Shown piece by piece: positions 9,361-19,791 of a stretch of 64,000 nt of DNA. Position 1 is the first letter of the stretch. The number at the start of each line of letters is the position of its first letter. Both the position numbers and the translations under genes were made by a program. Source of the stretch: Hyphomicrobiales bacterium (GTDB lineage: Bacteria > Pseudomonadota > Alphaproteobacteria > Rhizobiales > Beijerinckiaceae); contig JAIXYZ010000004.1 of the NCBI GenBank assembly GCA_027489955.1, forward strand, positions 96,672-160,671, given 5' to 3'. Under the pieces are notes generated by a model. It was not told the origin of the DNA. It was given only the letters and a program-made list of their open reading frames with translations, and searched no databases.

Positions 9361-10418
9361 CGGCCCCAGGTCAGTTCCAATACGCGCAGCCAGTTGCGCC
9401 AGGCGAACTTCTCGATCCGCTCGCCGGAATGGCCGCGCTCGCGCAGCGCCTCCAGGATGACGGGAAGGCCGGCGACGTCGCCGACCGCCTCGGGCACCGT
9501 GGCGCCGTCGAAATCCGAGCCCATGCCCACGCTGTCCTCCCCGAGGACGGACAGCAGATGCTCGTAATGGGCGACGATGTCCGCCACCGGCGTGTCGGCC
9601 GATTTCCGTCCGTCCGGCCGCAGGAAGCTCGTGGCGAGGTTGATCCCCACCATGCCCCTGCTGTCGCGGATCGCGGCGAGTTGCGCGTCTGTGAGGTTGC
9701 GGGAGGTCGGGCACACCGCATGCGCGTTGGAATGGGTGGCGACGAGGGGCGCATCCGTCAGCCCGGCCACGTCCCAGAAGCCCTTCTCGTTGAGGTGGGA
9801 CAGGTCGATCATGACCCTCAAGCGATTGCACCGGCGGACCAGTTCCCGGCCGAGCGGGGTGAGGCCCGGGCCCGTATCCGGCCCCGAGGGGTAGCGGAAC
9901 GGAACGCCGTGGCCGAACAGGTTCGGCCGGCTCCAGACCGGGCCGATCGACCGCAGGCCCGCCTCCACCAGCACGTCGAGAGCGACGAACTCGGCGTCGA
10001 TGGCCTCGGCGCCCTCGATATGGAGGATCGCCGCCACCGCGTCGTCTGCGCGGGCGGCGCGGATGTCCGCCACGCTCCGGCAGATGCGGAACGCCCCGTC
10101 GGAGGCCCTTGCGATGCGGGCCATGAGCGCCGCCATCGCCAGGGTGAAGGCGAGCGAGGACGCCCGCGGCAGCGCCGCCGGCAGCGGCACGTCGTAGGCC
10201 GCCCGGTCCATCAGGTCGTCGGGCGCCGACAGATGGGGCGAGGGCACGAAGATCGCGAAGAAGCCGCCGGCGAAGCCGCCCGCCCGCGCCCGCGGGAGGT
10301 CGATATGCCCCTCGCCGTCGCCGTTCAGGAAGGCATCGATGCGCGCCGCCTCCGGCTTGCGGATCAGGCGCAGGAGCGTGTCGTTGTGGCCGTCGAAGAC
10401 CGGAATGACGTTTGGCAC
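9357..10418 (-). CDS. Membrane-dipeptidase-like zinc peptidase (M19, renal dipeptidase family)
   Basis: Zn-dependent dipeptidase of family M19, 353 aa from a GTG at 10418 ([13 protein letters not shown]). Metal-binding elements are recognisable: FDGHND at the N-terminus, the bridging Glu in [11 protein letters not shown], the His in [23 protein letters not shown], and the late [13 protein letters not shown] at 10475 in the same frame gives 19 more residues but has no better ribosome site. It is tail-to-tail with mntH (4-bp overlap). The natural substrate is unknown; the family hydrolyses dipeptides including D-amino acid-containing ones. No signal peptide is visible, so it appears cytoplasmic. 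Confidence 0.9.
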   Translation of the reverse strand: MPNVIPVFDGHNDTLLRLIRKPEAARIDAFLNGDGEGHIDLPRARAGGFAGGFFAIFVPSPHLSAPDDLMDRAAYDVPLPAALPRASSLAFTLAMAALMARIARASDGAFRICRSVADIRAARADDAVAAILHIEGAEAIDAEFVALDVLVEAGLRSIGPVWSRPNLFGHGVPFRYPSGPDTGPGLTPLGRELVRRCNRLRVMIDLSHLNEKGFWDVAGLTDAPLVATHSNAHAVCPTSRNLTDAQLAAIRDSRGMVGINLATSFLRPDGRKSADTPVADIVAHYEHLLSVLGEDSVGMGSDFDGATVPEAVGDVAGLPVILEALRERGHSGERIEKFAWRNWLRVLELTWGR

Positions 10419-10530
10419 GGGTCGAAATCCAGGACCGAAGAGCTGGATTAGGCCGGTCGGGCCCGCGATTCGCAAAGGGCAATGTCGCCTGACGCGGCGG
10501 CGCGCCCCGTCACGGGCGGCGGCGCGGCCG

Positions 10531-11403
10531 TCAGCCGGCCCGGCGGCGCGCCTCGCCCGCCGCCACGGCCAGGGCCACGCCGCCCAGGATCAGGACCGAG
10601 GCCGCAACGAGCCGGGCGGTCAGCGGCTCGGCGATGAACAGGACGCCGCCGGCCGCGGCCAGCGCCGGCACGGTCAGCTGGACGAAGGCCGCCCGGGACC
10701 GGGAGAGGGCCGGAAGCGCGCGGTACCAGATGGCGTAGCCGATCCCCGAGGCGACGGCGCCCGACAGGACCGCATAGAGCACGCCCGCCGCGGACGGCGC
10801 GGCCTGCATGAGGCCGAGCGCCAGGAGGATGATGGCCGCGGGCACCGTGCGCAGGAAATTGCCCGCCGTGTCGGCAAGGGGATGGCGCGAGCCGCGCCCG
10901 ATCAGCGAATAGGCGGCCCAGCACAGGCCGGCGGCGACCATGAGCGCGGCGCCCGCCGGGTCCGGCGCCGCGAGCCCGGGGGCGACGAGATAGGCCAGGC
11001 CCGCGAGCGCCAGGACGAGCCCCGCCCATTCCAGCCATCCCGGCCTGTCGCCCCTGACGATCGCCCAGGCCAGCATGCCCGCCTGGACGGCCCCGAACAG
11101 GATGAGCGCCCCGGTCCCCGCACCGAGGACGACATAGGCGATCGAGAATGCGATGGCATAGCCGAACAGGCCAGCGGCCCCGGCCCACGAGCCGGACCGG
11201 AGCGCGCGGCTCCAGCCGGCAGGCCCCTCGACGGCGCGGTCCTGCCAGGCGACCAGCAGCGCCAGCGTCGCCGCGCCGGCGACGAGCCGGATGCCCGTAT
11301 AGGCCAAGGGCTCGGCGGCCCCCGCCTCGAGCGCCAGCCGCGCCAGGACGGAATTGGCGGCGAATGCGAGCATCGCGAGCACGGTGGCGGCTGGGACGGG
11401 CAT
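10531..11403 (-). CDS. EamA/DMT-family permease
   Basis: Ten-helix drug/metabolite transporter family protein, 290 aa from the ATG at 11403. The two EamA halves are visible as repeats of about five helices each (roughly residues 4-130 and 145-285), the second containing the typical GIGYAIWYRALPALSRSRA segment and the terminal AEPLTARLVAASVLILGGVA. The frame is open to 11469, but those residues are arginine-rich and not family-like. The substrate cannot be assigned; relatives export amino acids or metabolites. Confidence 0.87.
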   Translation of the reverse strand: MPVPAATVLAMLAFAANSVLARLALEAGAAEPLAYTGIRLVAGAATLALLVAWQDRAVEGPAGWSRALRSGSWAGAAGLFGYAIAFSIAYVVLGAGTGALILFGAVQAGMLAWAIVRGDRPGWLEWAGLVLALAGLAYLVAPGLAAPDPAGAALMVAAGLCWAAYSLIGRGSRHPLADTAGNFLRTVPAAIILLALGLMQAAPSAAGVLYAVLSGAVASGIGYAIWYRALPALSRSRAAFVQLTVPALAAAGGVLFIAEPLTARLVAASVLILGGVALAVAAGEARRRAG

Positions 11404-11507
11404 GGTGCGAATCCGGACGATGGGCGGGCCGCATCCTGCCCTGCTTCGCGCCCGGCGGTCCCGCGCCATTTTGCCGAACCGGCATCCGCGCCGGACCGCT
11501 GCGCAAG

Positions 11508-11550
11508 CATTTCAAAAGGCGAAGGGCGGCGCCCCCCGGCGCCGCCCTTC
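11508..11550 (-). terminator. Intrinsic terminator after the 11579-13238 gene pair (minus strand)
   Basis: A perfect 13-bp stem (GAAGGGCGGCGCC / GGCGCCGCCCTTC at 11521-11550) with a 4-base loop, followed on the minus strand by CGCCTTTTGAAAT. A second 11-bp hairpin (11553-11582) overlaps the stop codon of the preceding gene. The weak T tract leaves some doubt about efficiency. Confidence 0.7.
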
Positions 11551-11578
11551 AGCTGACCGGCGCAGCGGGTCGCGCCGG

Positions 11579-12169
11579 TCAGCAGAGGGCATCCACGCCG
11601 TAACGATCCAGGGGCAGGAACCGGCCCGGCAGCGGGCTCCCGATCTGGACCGCCTGCGCGGAGACCTCGTCCGAAGAAACGTCGAACACCAGCGCGATCG
11701 GCCCCACGGGCGGTGGATCGGCGGCGGACAGGGGATGGCCCGGCACATGCCCGTCCAGCTCGCCCGGCACGACCACGCCGCCCGCGGGAGCGACGGGCGG
11801 AGGCACCCGCTCGACCCGCAGCGAGGCGCCGGCGGGAACGGGCGGGATCGCGCCGCACCGGGCGGCGAGGCGCACGGGTCGGCGGAAGACGGGGCGCATC
11901 GCCAGCGTCTGCGCGTCCGGATGATCGACGAGGCGCCTGTAGGGCGCTCCCGACAGAACCTCGATCCCCGCCAGCCGGTAGAAGGTGAGGTATTGCGGCC
12001 AGCCTTCGCCCTGCGCACGGAAGCGGATCGCGCCGAGAATGCCGGGGACGGTCAGGCGCTGCGGGACGTGATGACCGGCATGCCAGCGCTCGTACGCGTC
12101 CCTCGCCGCCGGGTCGACGTCGTTGCCGAAGAGGAGGAACGCGGCGCCGTCCGCGCGGGCGTCAGCCAT
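11579..12169 (-). CDS. Uncharacterised protein, possible EthD-like alpha/beta-barrel fold
   Basis: I do not recognise a named family with confidence. The 196-aa product (ATG at 12169) has an N-terminal half with FLLFGNDVDPAARDAYERWH followed by AGHHVPQRLTVPGI, a pattern reminiscent of small dimeric alpha/beta-barrel (EthD/DUF-type) proteins in which a WH...HH segment precedes a pocket strand. The C-terminal half is Pro-rich and ends FLPLDRYGVDALC. The start overlaps the end of the zinc-dehydrogenase gene by 8 bp, so the two are translationally coupled and probably act on related compounds. A terminator hairpin follows. A function in conversion of the dehydrogenase substrate or product is inference only. 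Confidence 0.6.
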   Translation of the reverse strand: MADARADGAAFLLFGNDVDPAARDAYERWHAGHHVPQRLTVPGILGAIRFRAQGEGWPQYLTFYRLAGIEVLSGAPYRRLVDHPDAQTLAMRPVFRRPVRLAARCGAIPPVPAGASLRVERVPPPVAPAGGVVVPGELDGHVPGHPLSAADPPPVGPIALVFDVSSDEVSAQAVQIGSPLPGRFLPLDRYGVDALC

Positions 12170-13238
12170 GGGGGAAGACCATGACCTTGACCGCCTCCCG
12201 CCGGGCCATCGCAGCAAAGCCGTCCTCGATGCGCGCGAGGGGCAGGCGATGGGAAATCAGGCGGCGGGCCGTGTCGCCATTGGCGGCGAGCCAGGCCAGC
12301 ACGTCCGCCCATAGGGGAACGGGCGCCCGGTACGACCCGACGATGCGCTGGTGCCGGCGCACCAGACCGGTCAGGTCGATCGTCGCGGGAGCGGCGTGGA
12401 TGCCAGCGATGACCAGCCGGCCGAAGGGGGCGAGAACCGCGAGAAGGTCGGGCACCAGGGCGGGCACGCCGGCGGCTTCGATGACGGCGTCGTATTCGCG
12501 CGGCAGGCCCGCGGCCTCGAGCGCGCCCGCAAGCGTGGTGCCTTTGGTGTCCAAGCAGTCCGGCAGGCCGACCGCACGGGCGCAGGACAGGCGGGACGCG
12601 TCGTCGCGCCCGGCCAGGACGACGCGGCCTGCCCCGCAATCGCGGGCGAAAAGCGCGGCGGCCAGGCCGATCGGCCCCGGGCCGACGACGAGCACTTTAT
12701 CGCCGGCCGCGATGGCGGCATTGCGGGCCGCTTCCAGCGAGACGGTGAGCGGCTCGGTCAGGGCGGCGATCTCGGCGTCGATCCCGTCCGGCACGGCCAC
12801 GAGGTTGTCCTCGGGCAAGGCCACGAAACCTGCGAATGCGCCGGACCGGTGAATGCCGATTCCCCGGCGGCGACGGCAGAGCGCGCTGCGGCCGGACAGG
12901 CACGCCTCGCACGTGCCGCACACGACCGACGGACGCAGCACGGCCCGGCGGCCGAGCCAGGCGGGCGAACCCGCCACGACGGTTCCCGCCGCCTCGTGAC
13001 CGAGCGTGACCGGCATGCAGGGCGTCATGGACTCGTAGCCCGCGGTCCATTCGGCGATGTGGAGATCGGTGCCGCAGATGCCGGCTGCATCCACCCGGAG
13101 CAGGGCTTCGCCGGGCCCGGGCTCGACCGCAGGCGCGGGCACCAGCGCAACGCCCGGCTGCGGGCCAAACTTGCGCAGGGCCAGCGCCGGCGTGGCTGCC
13201 GCCGCCTCGTTCCCGCCCGCCGGTTCCGCCCGACCCAT
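12162..13238 (-). CDS. Zinc-binding alcohol dehydrogenase (MDR family)
   Basis: Medium-chain NAD(P)-dependent dehydrogenase, 358 aa (ATG at 13238). Catalytic zinc ligands appear in GICGTDLH and the GHEAAGTV motif; the structural zinc site is complete (CGTCEACLSGRSALC, four Cys). The Rossmann motif VVGPGPIGLAAALFARDCGA lies near residue 185. Overall resemblance is to sorbitol/threonine-dehydrogenase-like enzymes, but the substrate is not determinable. It overlaps the downstream unknown gene by 8 bp, and a LysR gene on the same strand ends 86 bp upstream. Confidence 0.88.
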   Translation of the reverse strand: MGRAEPAGGNEAAAATPALALRKFGPQPGVALVPAPAVEPGPGEALLRVDAAGICGTDLHIAEWTAGYESMTPCMPVTLGHEAAGTVVAGSPAWLGRRAVLRPSVVCGTCEACLSGRSALCRRRRGIGIHRSGAFAGFVALPEDNLVAVPDGIDAEIAALTEPLTVSLEAARNAAIAAGDKVLVVGPGPIGLAAALFARDCGAGRVVLAGRDDASRLSCARAVGLPDCLDTKGTTLAGALEAAGLPREYDAVIEAAGVPALVPDLLAVLAPFGRLVIAGIHAAPATIDLTGLVRRHQRIVGSYRAPVPLWADVLAWLAANGDTARRLISHRLPLARIEDGFAAMARREAVKVMVFPHG

Positions 13239-13324
13239 CGACCTGCCTTTCCCGCCCGTTCGGCGGGAGGAGACGCGATGGCCGTCCTTGCATCAATCGC
13301 CGTTTCCTCGTGCCGGTCATAGCC

Positions 13325-14233
13325 TCAGGGCATGAACCCTGCACGTTCGGCGAGTTCGGTGCGCAGGGCCGCCTCGAGCGCGTCCACGACCGGGCCGACG
13401 CCGCCCGCGAGCGCCCGATGCAGATAGACCGGGAACCGCAGGCTGGTCGCCACCGGCAGGATCCGGACCTTGTCGCGCAGCGCGCCTGCGGCCGAGAACT
13501 CGTCGACGATGGTGGCGCCCAGACCTGCCTCGGCCATGGCGATGGCGGATTCGGCGAAGCGGACCATGTGGGTGCGCGCCGGCCTGATGCCGGCCTGCTG
13601 GAAGAGCGCCGCCATGGCCTCGCCGTGCACCGAAAGCGGACGGAACACGAGCCATGTCGGCTCCGTCGCGGCCCGTGCGAGATCGGAAAGGTCGTTGAGG
13701 CCGTCGAAGAGGCTGCCGCGGGGCACGACGGCGACCGGCCGGCCCTCCCCGACGTGCGTGCTGGCGATGTCGTGGTGGATCACGGGATGGAGCGTCAGCG
13801 CCACGTCCCCCACGCGCTCGGCGAGATAGGGCAGGATCTGCTCCACCGACAGGACATCGAACTGGAAGGCGAGATGGGGAAAGCCGGCGGCAAGGCGCGC
13901 CATGACGGCCGGCGCCAGGCCGCGCCCGATGCTGGGCGAGCTGCCGAGCCGCACGGGCGTGCGCCCGGGCTGGGCGTCGTGGGCCGCGCGGTCGATGGCG
14001 ACGCGCATGTGGGCGAAGGCCCGCTCGACCTCCGCCAGGAAGCGCCGTGCCTCCGGGGTCGGCACGAGCCGGCCCTTGACCCGGTCGAACAGCCGCAGCC
14101 CCAGCTGGTCCTGGATGCGCAGGATGATCCGGCTGACCGTGGGCTGGGATATGCGCAGGTCGCGGGCGGCGGCCATGACGCTGCCGGAGCGCATGACGGC
14201 CGTGAAGACCTCGATCTGGCGGAACGTCAGCAT
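13325..14233 (-). CDS. LysR-family transcriptional regulator
   Basis: 302-aa LysR regulator from the ATG at 14233. The winged helix-turn-helix lies at residues 1-60 (MLTFRQIEVFTAVMRSGSVM, then AARDLRISQPTVSRIILRIQ), followed by the co-inducer-binding domain. The frame extends to 14287, but LTFRQIEVF is the usual LysR start. It precedes the zinc dehydrogenase gene on the same strand with an 86-bp gap, so it may control that pair or itself; the region upstream faces the terminator of the amino acid transporter operon. Effector unknown. Confidence 0.92.
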   Translation of the reverse strand: MLTFRQIEVFTAVMRSGSVMAAARDLRISQPTVSRIILRIQDQLGLRLFDRVKGRLVPTPEARRFLAEVERAFAHMRVAIDRAAHDAQPGRTPVRLGSSPSIGRGLAPAVMARLAAGFPHLAFQFDVLSVEQILPYLAERVGDVALTLHPVIHHDIASTHVGEGRPVAVVPRGSLFDGLNDLSDLARAATEPTWLVFRPLSVHGEAMAALFQQAGIRPARTHMVRFAESAIAMAEAGLGATIVDEFSAAGALRDKVRILPVATSLRFPVYLHRALAGGVGPVVDALEAALRTELAERAGFMP

Positions 14234-14338
14234 GGCGGGTGGCGGCGGTGCCCGGACGAGGCTGCCCCGGCGGCAGCCGGGGTTCACGATGGCACGGAAG
14301 GCGGCGGGCGGGCCACGGTCAAGCCAGGCCGCGCGCCC

Positions 14339-14375
14339 AAAAAAATCGGCCGCCGGCAGGGAGGAGCCGGCGGCC
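14339..14375 (-). terminator. Intrinsic terminator of the ABC transporter operon (minus strand)
   Basis: A perfect 10-bp stem (GGCCGCCGGC / GCCGGCGGCC) with an 8-base loop, followed on the minus strand by GATTTTTTT. It sits 17 bp after the substrate-binding-protein stop codon and would end the 14392-18392 operon. Confidence 0.92.
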
Positions 14376-14391
14376 AGTCGTCGGAAGGACC

Positions 14392-15219
14392 TCAGTTGCC
14401 CTTGTTGATGGCGAATTCCGGCGCCGCGTAGGGCTCCAGGGCGTATTTCTTCACGATCTGCTGGTAGATGCCCTTCTTGCGCAGGCTCTCCAGCGCCGCC
14501 TGGACCGCGTCCCGCAGCTGCGTATCCTTCTTGGCGACGCCGACCCCGGCGGTGACCAGCGTGAAAGGCTCGCCGACCAGGACGTAGAGGCCGGGATCGA
14601 GGCTCTGCTCGTAGACGATGGCCTCAACGCCCTGGACCGCGCCGTCCAGGCGCAGGGTGCGCAGCTGGGTGCGGGCGTCGACCGAGCCCTCGGTGCCCAC
14701 CACCTCGATCGGCGGCTTGCCCTTGGCGACGCAGTTCTCCTTGCTCCAGTCCTCGATCTGCTTGGGCCAGGTCGTGGTGCGGGAGGTACCGACCTTCTTG
14801 CCGCAGAAATCGTCGGGCTTCTTGATCTTATCGGCGAGCTGCTTGACCGTGTAGAACTGCGCGCCCGAGCGCATGTAGCCGACGAAATCCGCCACCTCGC
14901 GCCGGTCGGCGCGGTCGGCCATGAAGGCCATGATCAGATCGACGCGGCCGGTCTGGAGCGACGGCAGCATCTGGGCGAACGCGGTCTCGGACCATTCGGC
15001 CTTGACGCCGAGCTCCTTGGCGATGGCCTCGCCGAGATCGTAATCGAGGCCCGTCAGCTGGCTGGTCTTGGGGTCCTTGTAGATGATCGGCGCATAGTTC
15101 GGGTTGGTGGCGATGACCACCTTGCCCGCCTGCTTGATGCGGTCCGGCAGGGTCTGCGCCGCGGCGCCCCCGGCGATCAGGATGGCGGCCGCGGCGGCGG
15201 CCAGGGTTGCGAGCTTCAT
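14392..15219 (-). CDS. Polar amino acid ABC transporter substrate-binding protein
   Basis: Periplasmic solute-binding protein of the SBP_bac_3 family, 275 aa. A Sec signal peptide (MKLATLAAAAAAILIAGGAA) is followed by the mature start near QTLPDRIKQAGKVVIATNPNY. The fold landmarks GLDYDLGEAIAKELG and DLIMAFMADRADR are present; the latter replaces the common DxxxxGMxxTxER motif, hinting at a non-standard ligand. It is the last gene of an operon with an ATPase, a permease and an argininosuccinate-lyase-like enzyme, so the ligand may be an N-substituted aspartate or similar compound rather than a plain amino acid (inference). Confidence 0.9.
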   Translation of the reverse strand: MKLATLAAAAAAILIAGGAAAQTLPDRIKQAGKVVIATNPNYAPIIYKDPKTSQLTGLDYDLGEAIAKELGVKAEWSETAFAQMLPSLQTGRVDLIMAFMADRADRREVADFVGYMRSGAQFYTVKQLADKIKKPDDFCGKKVGTSRTTTWPKQIEDWSKENCVAKGKPPIEVVGTEGSVDARTQLRTLRLDGAVQGVEAIVYEQSLDPGLYVLVGEPFTLVTAGVGVAKKDTQLRDAVQAALESLRKKGIYQQIVKKYALEPYAAPEFAINKGN

Positions 15220-15245
15220 GACTGTATTCCCCTCGTTGTTATCGT

Positions 15246-16022
15246 TCAGTTCAGGACCGCAGCGATGAAGTCCCGCGTGCGCGGGTGCTGCGGGCTCGAC
15301 AGGATCTCCTTGGGTGGTCCCACTTCCACGACGCCGCCGTGATCCATGAAGACGACGCGGTTTGCGACTTCGCGAGCGAAGCCGAGCTCGTGCGTGACGA
15401 CGATCATGGTCATGCCGCTGGCAGCCAGATCGCGCATCACCGTCAGAACCTCCCCGACCAGCTCGGGATCGAGCGCGGAGGTCGGTTCGTCGAACAGCAT
15501 CAGCCGGGGTTTCATCGCCAGGGCGCGGGCGATCGCCACGCGCTGCTGCTGGCCGCCGGACATTTCCAGCGGATAGGCGTCGCGCTTGGCGGCAAGGCCC
15601 ACCCGCTCCAGCAGCGCCAGGGCCTCGTCGCGGACCTCGGCCCTGGGCCGGCGCTGCACGGTGACCGGCCCTTCCATGACGTTCTGGAGCGCGGTCATGT
15701 GCGTAAAGAGGTTGAAGCGCTGGAACACCATGCCGCTCGACAGGCGCTGGCGGGCGATCTCCACGTCGGACAATTCGTGCAGGGCGTCGCCGACGCGCCT
15801 GTATCCGACGAGCTCGCCCGCGACGTGGATGGCGCCGGCCTCGATGACCTCGAGCTGGTTGATGCAGCGCAGGAACGTGCTCTTGCCCGATCCCGACGGG
15901 CCGATGATGCAGACGACCTCGCCCTGGGCGACGTCGAGGCTGACCCGGTCGAGGGCCTTCAGCGTGCCGAAATACTTGTCGACGCCGCGGGCGACGACCA
16001 TCGGTTCCACGGAATGGTCCAT
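15246..16022 (-). CDS. Polar amino acid ABC transporter ATP-binding protein (GlnQ/HisP type)
   Basis: 258-aa ATPase subunit powering the importer. Walker A (GPSGSGKST), Q-loop region ([17 protein letters not shown]), ABC signature ([17 protein letters not shown]), Walker B ([12 protein letters not shown]) and the switch His (VVTHELGFA) are all intact. A short insert after residue 70 ([17 protein letters not shown]) is typical of the HisP/OccP subgroup. The start at 16022 lies 1 bp from the permease stop codon, showing a tightly packed operon. Confidence 0.95.
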   Translation of the reverse strand: MDHSVEPMVVARGVDKYFGTLKALDRVSLDVAQGEVVCIIGPSGSGKSTFLRCINQLEVIEAGAIHVAGELVGYRRVGDALHELSDVEIARQRLSSGMVFQRFNLFTHMTALQNVMEGPVTVQRRPRAEVRDEALALLERVGLAAKRDAYPLEMSGGQQQRVAIARALAMKPRLMLFDEPTSALDPELVGEVLTVMRDLAASGMTMIVVTHELGFAREVANRVVFMDHGGVVEVGPPKEILSSPQHPRTRDFIAAVLN

Positions 16023-16023
16023 G

Positions 16024-16955
16024 TCAGGCCTCCGTCCTGGATGCGGCGCCTTCCGCGGGGGCGGGCGTGCGCCCGGCCGGCTGGCGCTTCTGGGTGCGGT
16101 CTCCCCGGCCCTTGGAGAAGTGCTTCTCCAGGAAGTACTGGCCGATCTGGAGCAGGGTCACGACCGCGAGGTACCAGGCGGCGGCGACGATCAGCAGCTC
16201 GATGACGCGGGCATTGGCGTAGTAGATCGTCTGCGCATTGCGCAGGATCTCCGAATACTGGATGACCGAGGCGATTGAGGTCAGCTTCACCATGCTGATG
16301 AACTCGTTGCCGACCGGCGGAATGATGACCCGCATGGCCTGCGGCAGCACGATGCGCCGAAGCGTGGTGAGCCGCGTCATGCCGATGGACTTGGCGGCCT
16401 CGGTCTGGCCGACATCGACCGACAGGATGCCCGAGCGCACCACTTCCGCCGTGTAGGCGCCCTGGTTCATGCCCAGGCCGAGCAGCGTCGCCATGAACGG
16501 CGTGATCACGTCGACCGTGCGCACCTCGAACAGGCCGGGAATGCCCATCGTCGGGAAGACGAGCGCCAGGTTGAACCAGATGAGCAGCTGCAGGATCAGC
16601 GGCGTGCCGCGGAAGAACCAGATGTAGAACAGCGCCGTGAGCCGCAGGACCGGGTTCGGCGACATGTACATGACCGCGAAGACCACGCCGAGCGTGATGC
16701 CCAGCGCCATGGCGCAGGCGGTCATGATGATCGTGTTGACGAGGCCGGTCATGATGGCGCGGGCGGTGAAGAACTCGCCGACGACGCGCCACTCGATGTC
16801 GCCCAGGGCGAAGGCACGGACCAGCCAGGCCAGAGCGGCCAGGAGGAGCGCCGCGGCGACCCAGCGGCCGATATTGCGGCGCCTGACGATGCGCAGGCCG
16901 CTCTCGCTCGTCGCCTCGCGGGCGATGGCGGAGACGGTCGGATCGAGGATCGCGC

Positions 16956-16959
<4 letters not shown>
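16024..16959 (-). CDS. Polar amino acid ABC transporter permease (HisM/GlnP family)
   Basis: 311-aa membrane subunit; the ATG at 16959 overlaps the stop codon of the lyase gene by 4 bp (ATGA), indicating translational coupling. An initial TM helix at about residues 35-50 precedes the HisM-type core: [17 protein letters not shown] and the EAA loop [20 protein letters not shown] followed by [10 protein letters not shown]. Only one permease gene is present, so the transporter would have a homodimeric membrane part. The C-terminal 30 residues are charged and Pro/Ala-rich. Confidence 0.94.
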
Positions 16960-18392
<1,433 letters not shown>

Positions 18393-18442
18393 CACCGGTG
18401 CCCTCGCAACGTTTCGGATTTGGCCGCGTATGCCGGCTGCGC

Positions 18443-18483
18443 ACAATCGAGATTGTATCAGGGAGGGTATTCCACGATGGAAT
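18443..18483. promoter_or_regulatory. Paired palindromes in the lyase/LysR divergent promoter (probable LysR operator)
   Basis: Two inverted repeats lie in the 131-bp divergent region: ACAATC-GA-GATTGT (18443-18456) and ATTCCA-CGA-TGGAAT (18469-18483). The second fits the T-N11-A rule of LysR operators. Their spacing between a LysR gene and its divergent target operon is the classic arrangement. Confidence 0.68.
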
Positions 18484-18523
18484 GCACCTTGACGCGAGGC
18501 GCGCCATATTGGGATACAGTCCC

Positions 18524-19465
18524 ATGCTCCCGACGATCACAGCCCTGCGTGTGTTCGACGCCGCAGCCCGGACGGGGTCCTGCTCGGCGGCGGCCGGCGA
18601 GGTGTGCCTAACGCAAGGGGCCGTCTCCAAGCAGATCAAGGCGCTGGAGCTGTCGCTGGGCGCGGCCCTCTTCGTGCGCACGAGCCGGGGCCTCGTGCTG
18701 ACGCAGGCGGGCGCCGCCTATCACGACGAGATCCGGCCGGCCCTGGACCAGCTTCGGGCGGCGCAGGCGCGGATCGAGGCGCTGAAGACGCCGCGCAGGC
18801 CCGTGCGCCTCCACATCCTGCCCATCCTGGGGGACCGGTGGCTGATGCCGCGCTTTCCGGGCTTTGCCCGCATGCGGCCGGACGTGGACGTGCAGTTCAC
18901 CACTTTCGTTTCCGCCGAGGACGCGGAGGAACCCGACGCGATGCTGCGCTTCGGCGACGGCGAATGGGACGGGTTCCTGGTCGACTACCTGTTCGGGCGG
19001 GAGGTGGTCCTCGTCGGGGCGCCCGAGCTCCTGGCGCGGCACGGGGGCGTCTCGTCCGTCCCCGATCTGGCGCGGATGACCCTGCTCCAGCACTTCCAGA
19101 CGCCCGGCCTGTGGACCGAATTCGCCGAGGCCGTGGGCGGGCGCGGCGTCGCGCCGGGCCATGTCGTGCGCTACGGCTTCTTCGGCGTGATGATCCAGGC
19201 CGCCATCGCGGGCCTGGGCATCGCGCTGGTGCCGGAGGTGTTCGTCGCCGCCGACATCGCGGCGGGCCGGCTGGACAACCCGCTCGGCCTGCGCTGCCGC
19301 AGCCGCAACGGCTATTACCTCACCGTGCCCCTGTCCCGCCCGCCGAGCCCGGGCCTCCTCGCCTTCCGCGACTGGCTCCTGGCGGAGGCGGCGCAAGGCG
19401 GCGACAGTCCCGCCGGCTCGCCGCAGGGCGAGGGCGCCGGACCCCGCCTCGCTACGGCCGTCTGA
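18524..19465 (+). CDS. LysR-family transcriptional regulator, GcvA-like
   Basis: 313-aa regulator from the ATG at 18524. The helix-turn-helix (LRVFDAAARTGSCSAAAGEV, then CLTQGAVSKQIKALE) is of the GcvA/TrpI/AmpR type. The effector domain follows from about residue 90. It is transcribed away from the lyase-transporter operon, with two palindromes between them, so it most likely controls that operon in response to its substrate or pathway product. The frame is open upstream to 18398, but that region holds the operator. Confidence 0.92.
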   Translation: MLPTITALRVFDAAARTGSCSAAAGEVCLTQGAVSKQIKALELSLGAALFVRTSRGLVLTQAGAAYHDEIRPALDQLRAAQARIEALKTPRRPVRLHILPILGDRWLMPRFPGFARMRPDVDVQFTTFVSAEDAEEPDAMLRFGDGEWDGFLVDYLFGREVVLVGAPELLARHGGVSSVPDLARMTLLQHFQTPGLWTEFAEAVGGRGVAPGHVVRYGFFGVMIQAAIAGLGIALVPEVFVAADIAAGRLDNPLGLRCRSRNGYYLTVPLSRPPSPGLLAFRDWLLAEAAQGGDSPAGSPQGEGAGPRLATAV

Positions 19466-19576
19466 GGCGCGGATTTCCGTCAAGCCCGTTCATGGACCTG
19501 TGACGCCGCCTGGACCCGGCGCGGGCGCGCGGCGGCGATGATCGCAACGGAGGAAAGCGTCGAGAGTGGCGGAGGA

Positions 19577-19653
19577 TGGCGCGCCCGAAAGGATTCGAAC
19601 CTCTGACCCCCAGATTCGTAGTCTGGTGCTCTATCCAGCTGAGCTACGGGCGC
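19577..19653 (-). tRNA. tRNA-Arg (anticodon ACG)
   Basis: Read on the minus strand the 77 bases fold as a standard cloverleaf: acceptor GCGCCCG paired with CGGGCGC, D arm GCTC/GAGC, anticodon arm CCAGA-CTACGAA-TCTGG giving anticodon ACG, variable loop GGGTC, T arm AGAGG-TTCGAAT-CCTTT, discriminator G and an encoded CCA end (19577-19579). ACG is normally edited to ICG and reads CGU/CGC/CGA. No integrated element or attachment-site duplication is visible next to it. Confidence 0.97.
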
Positions 19654-19791
19654 CTGCCGCTGCGGGGGCATCTGGTGCCGACCGCGTCCGACCCGCGCGG
19701 ACTTAAGACACCTTCGGCCTGAAAGCAACCCCGGCCGGACGGGGCGTTCGGCCTGAGCGGCCGCGGGCGCGCGGGGCCGGCGCTTCCCGCG

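Noticed and set aside
19577..19653. tRNA-Arg as an integration site for a mobile element
   Set aside because: No integrase gene or duplicated tRNA 3' end occurs nearby; flanking genes look like core chromosome.
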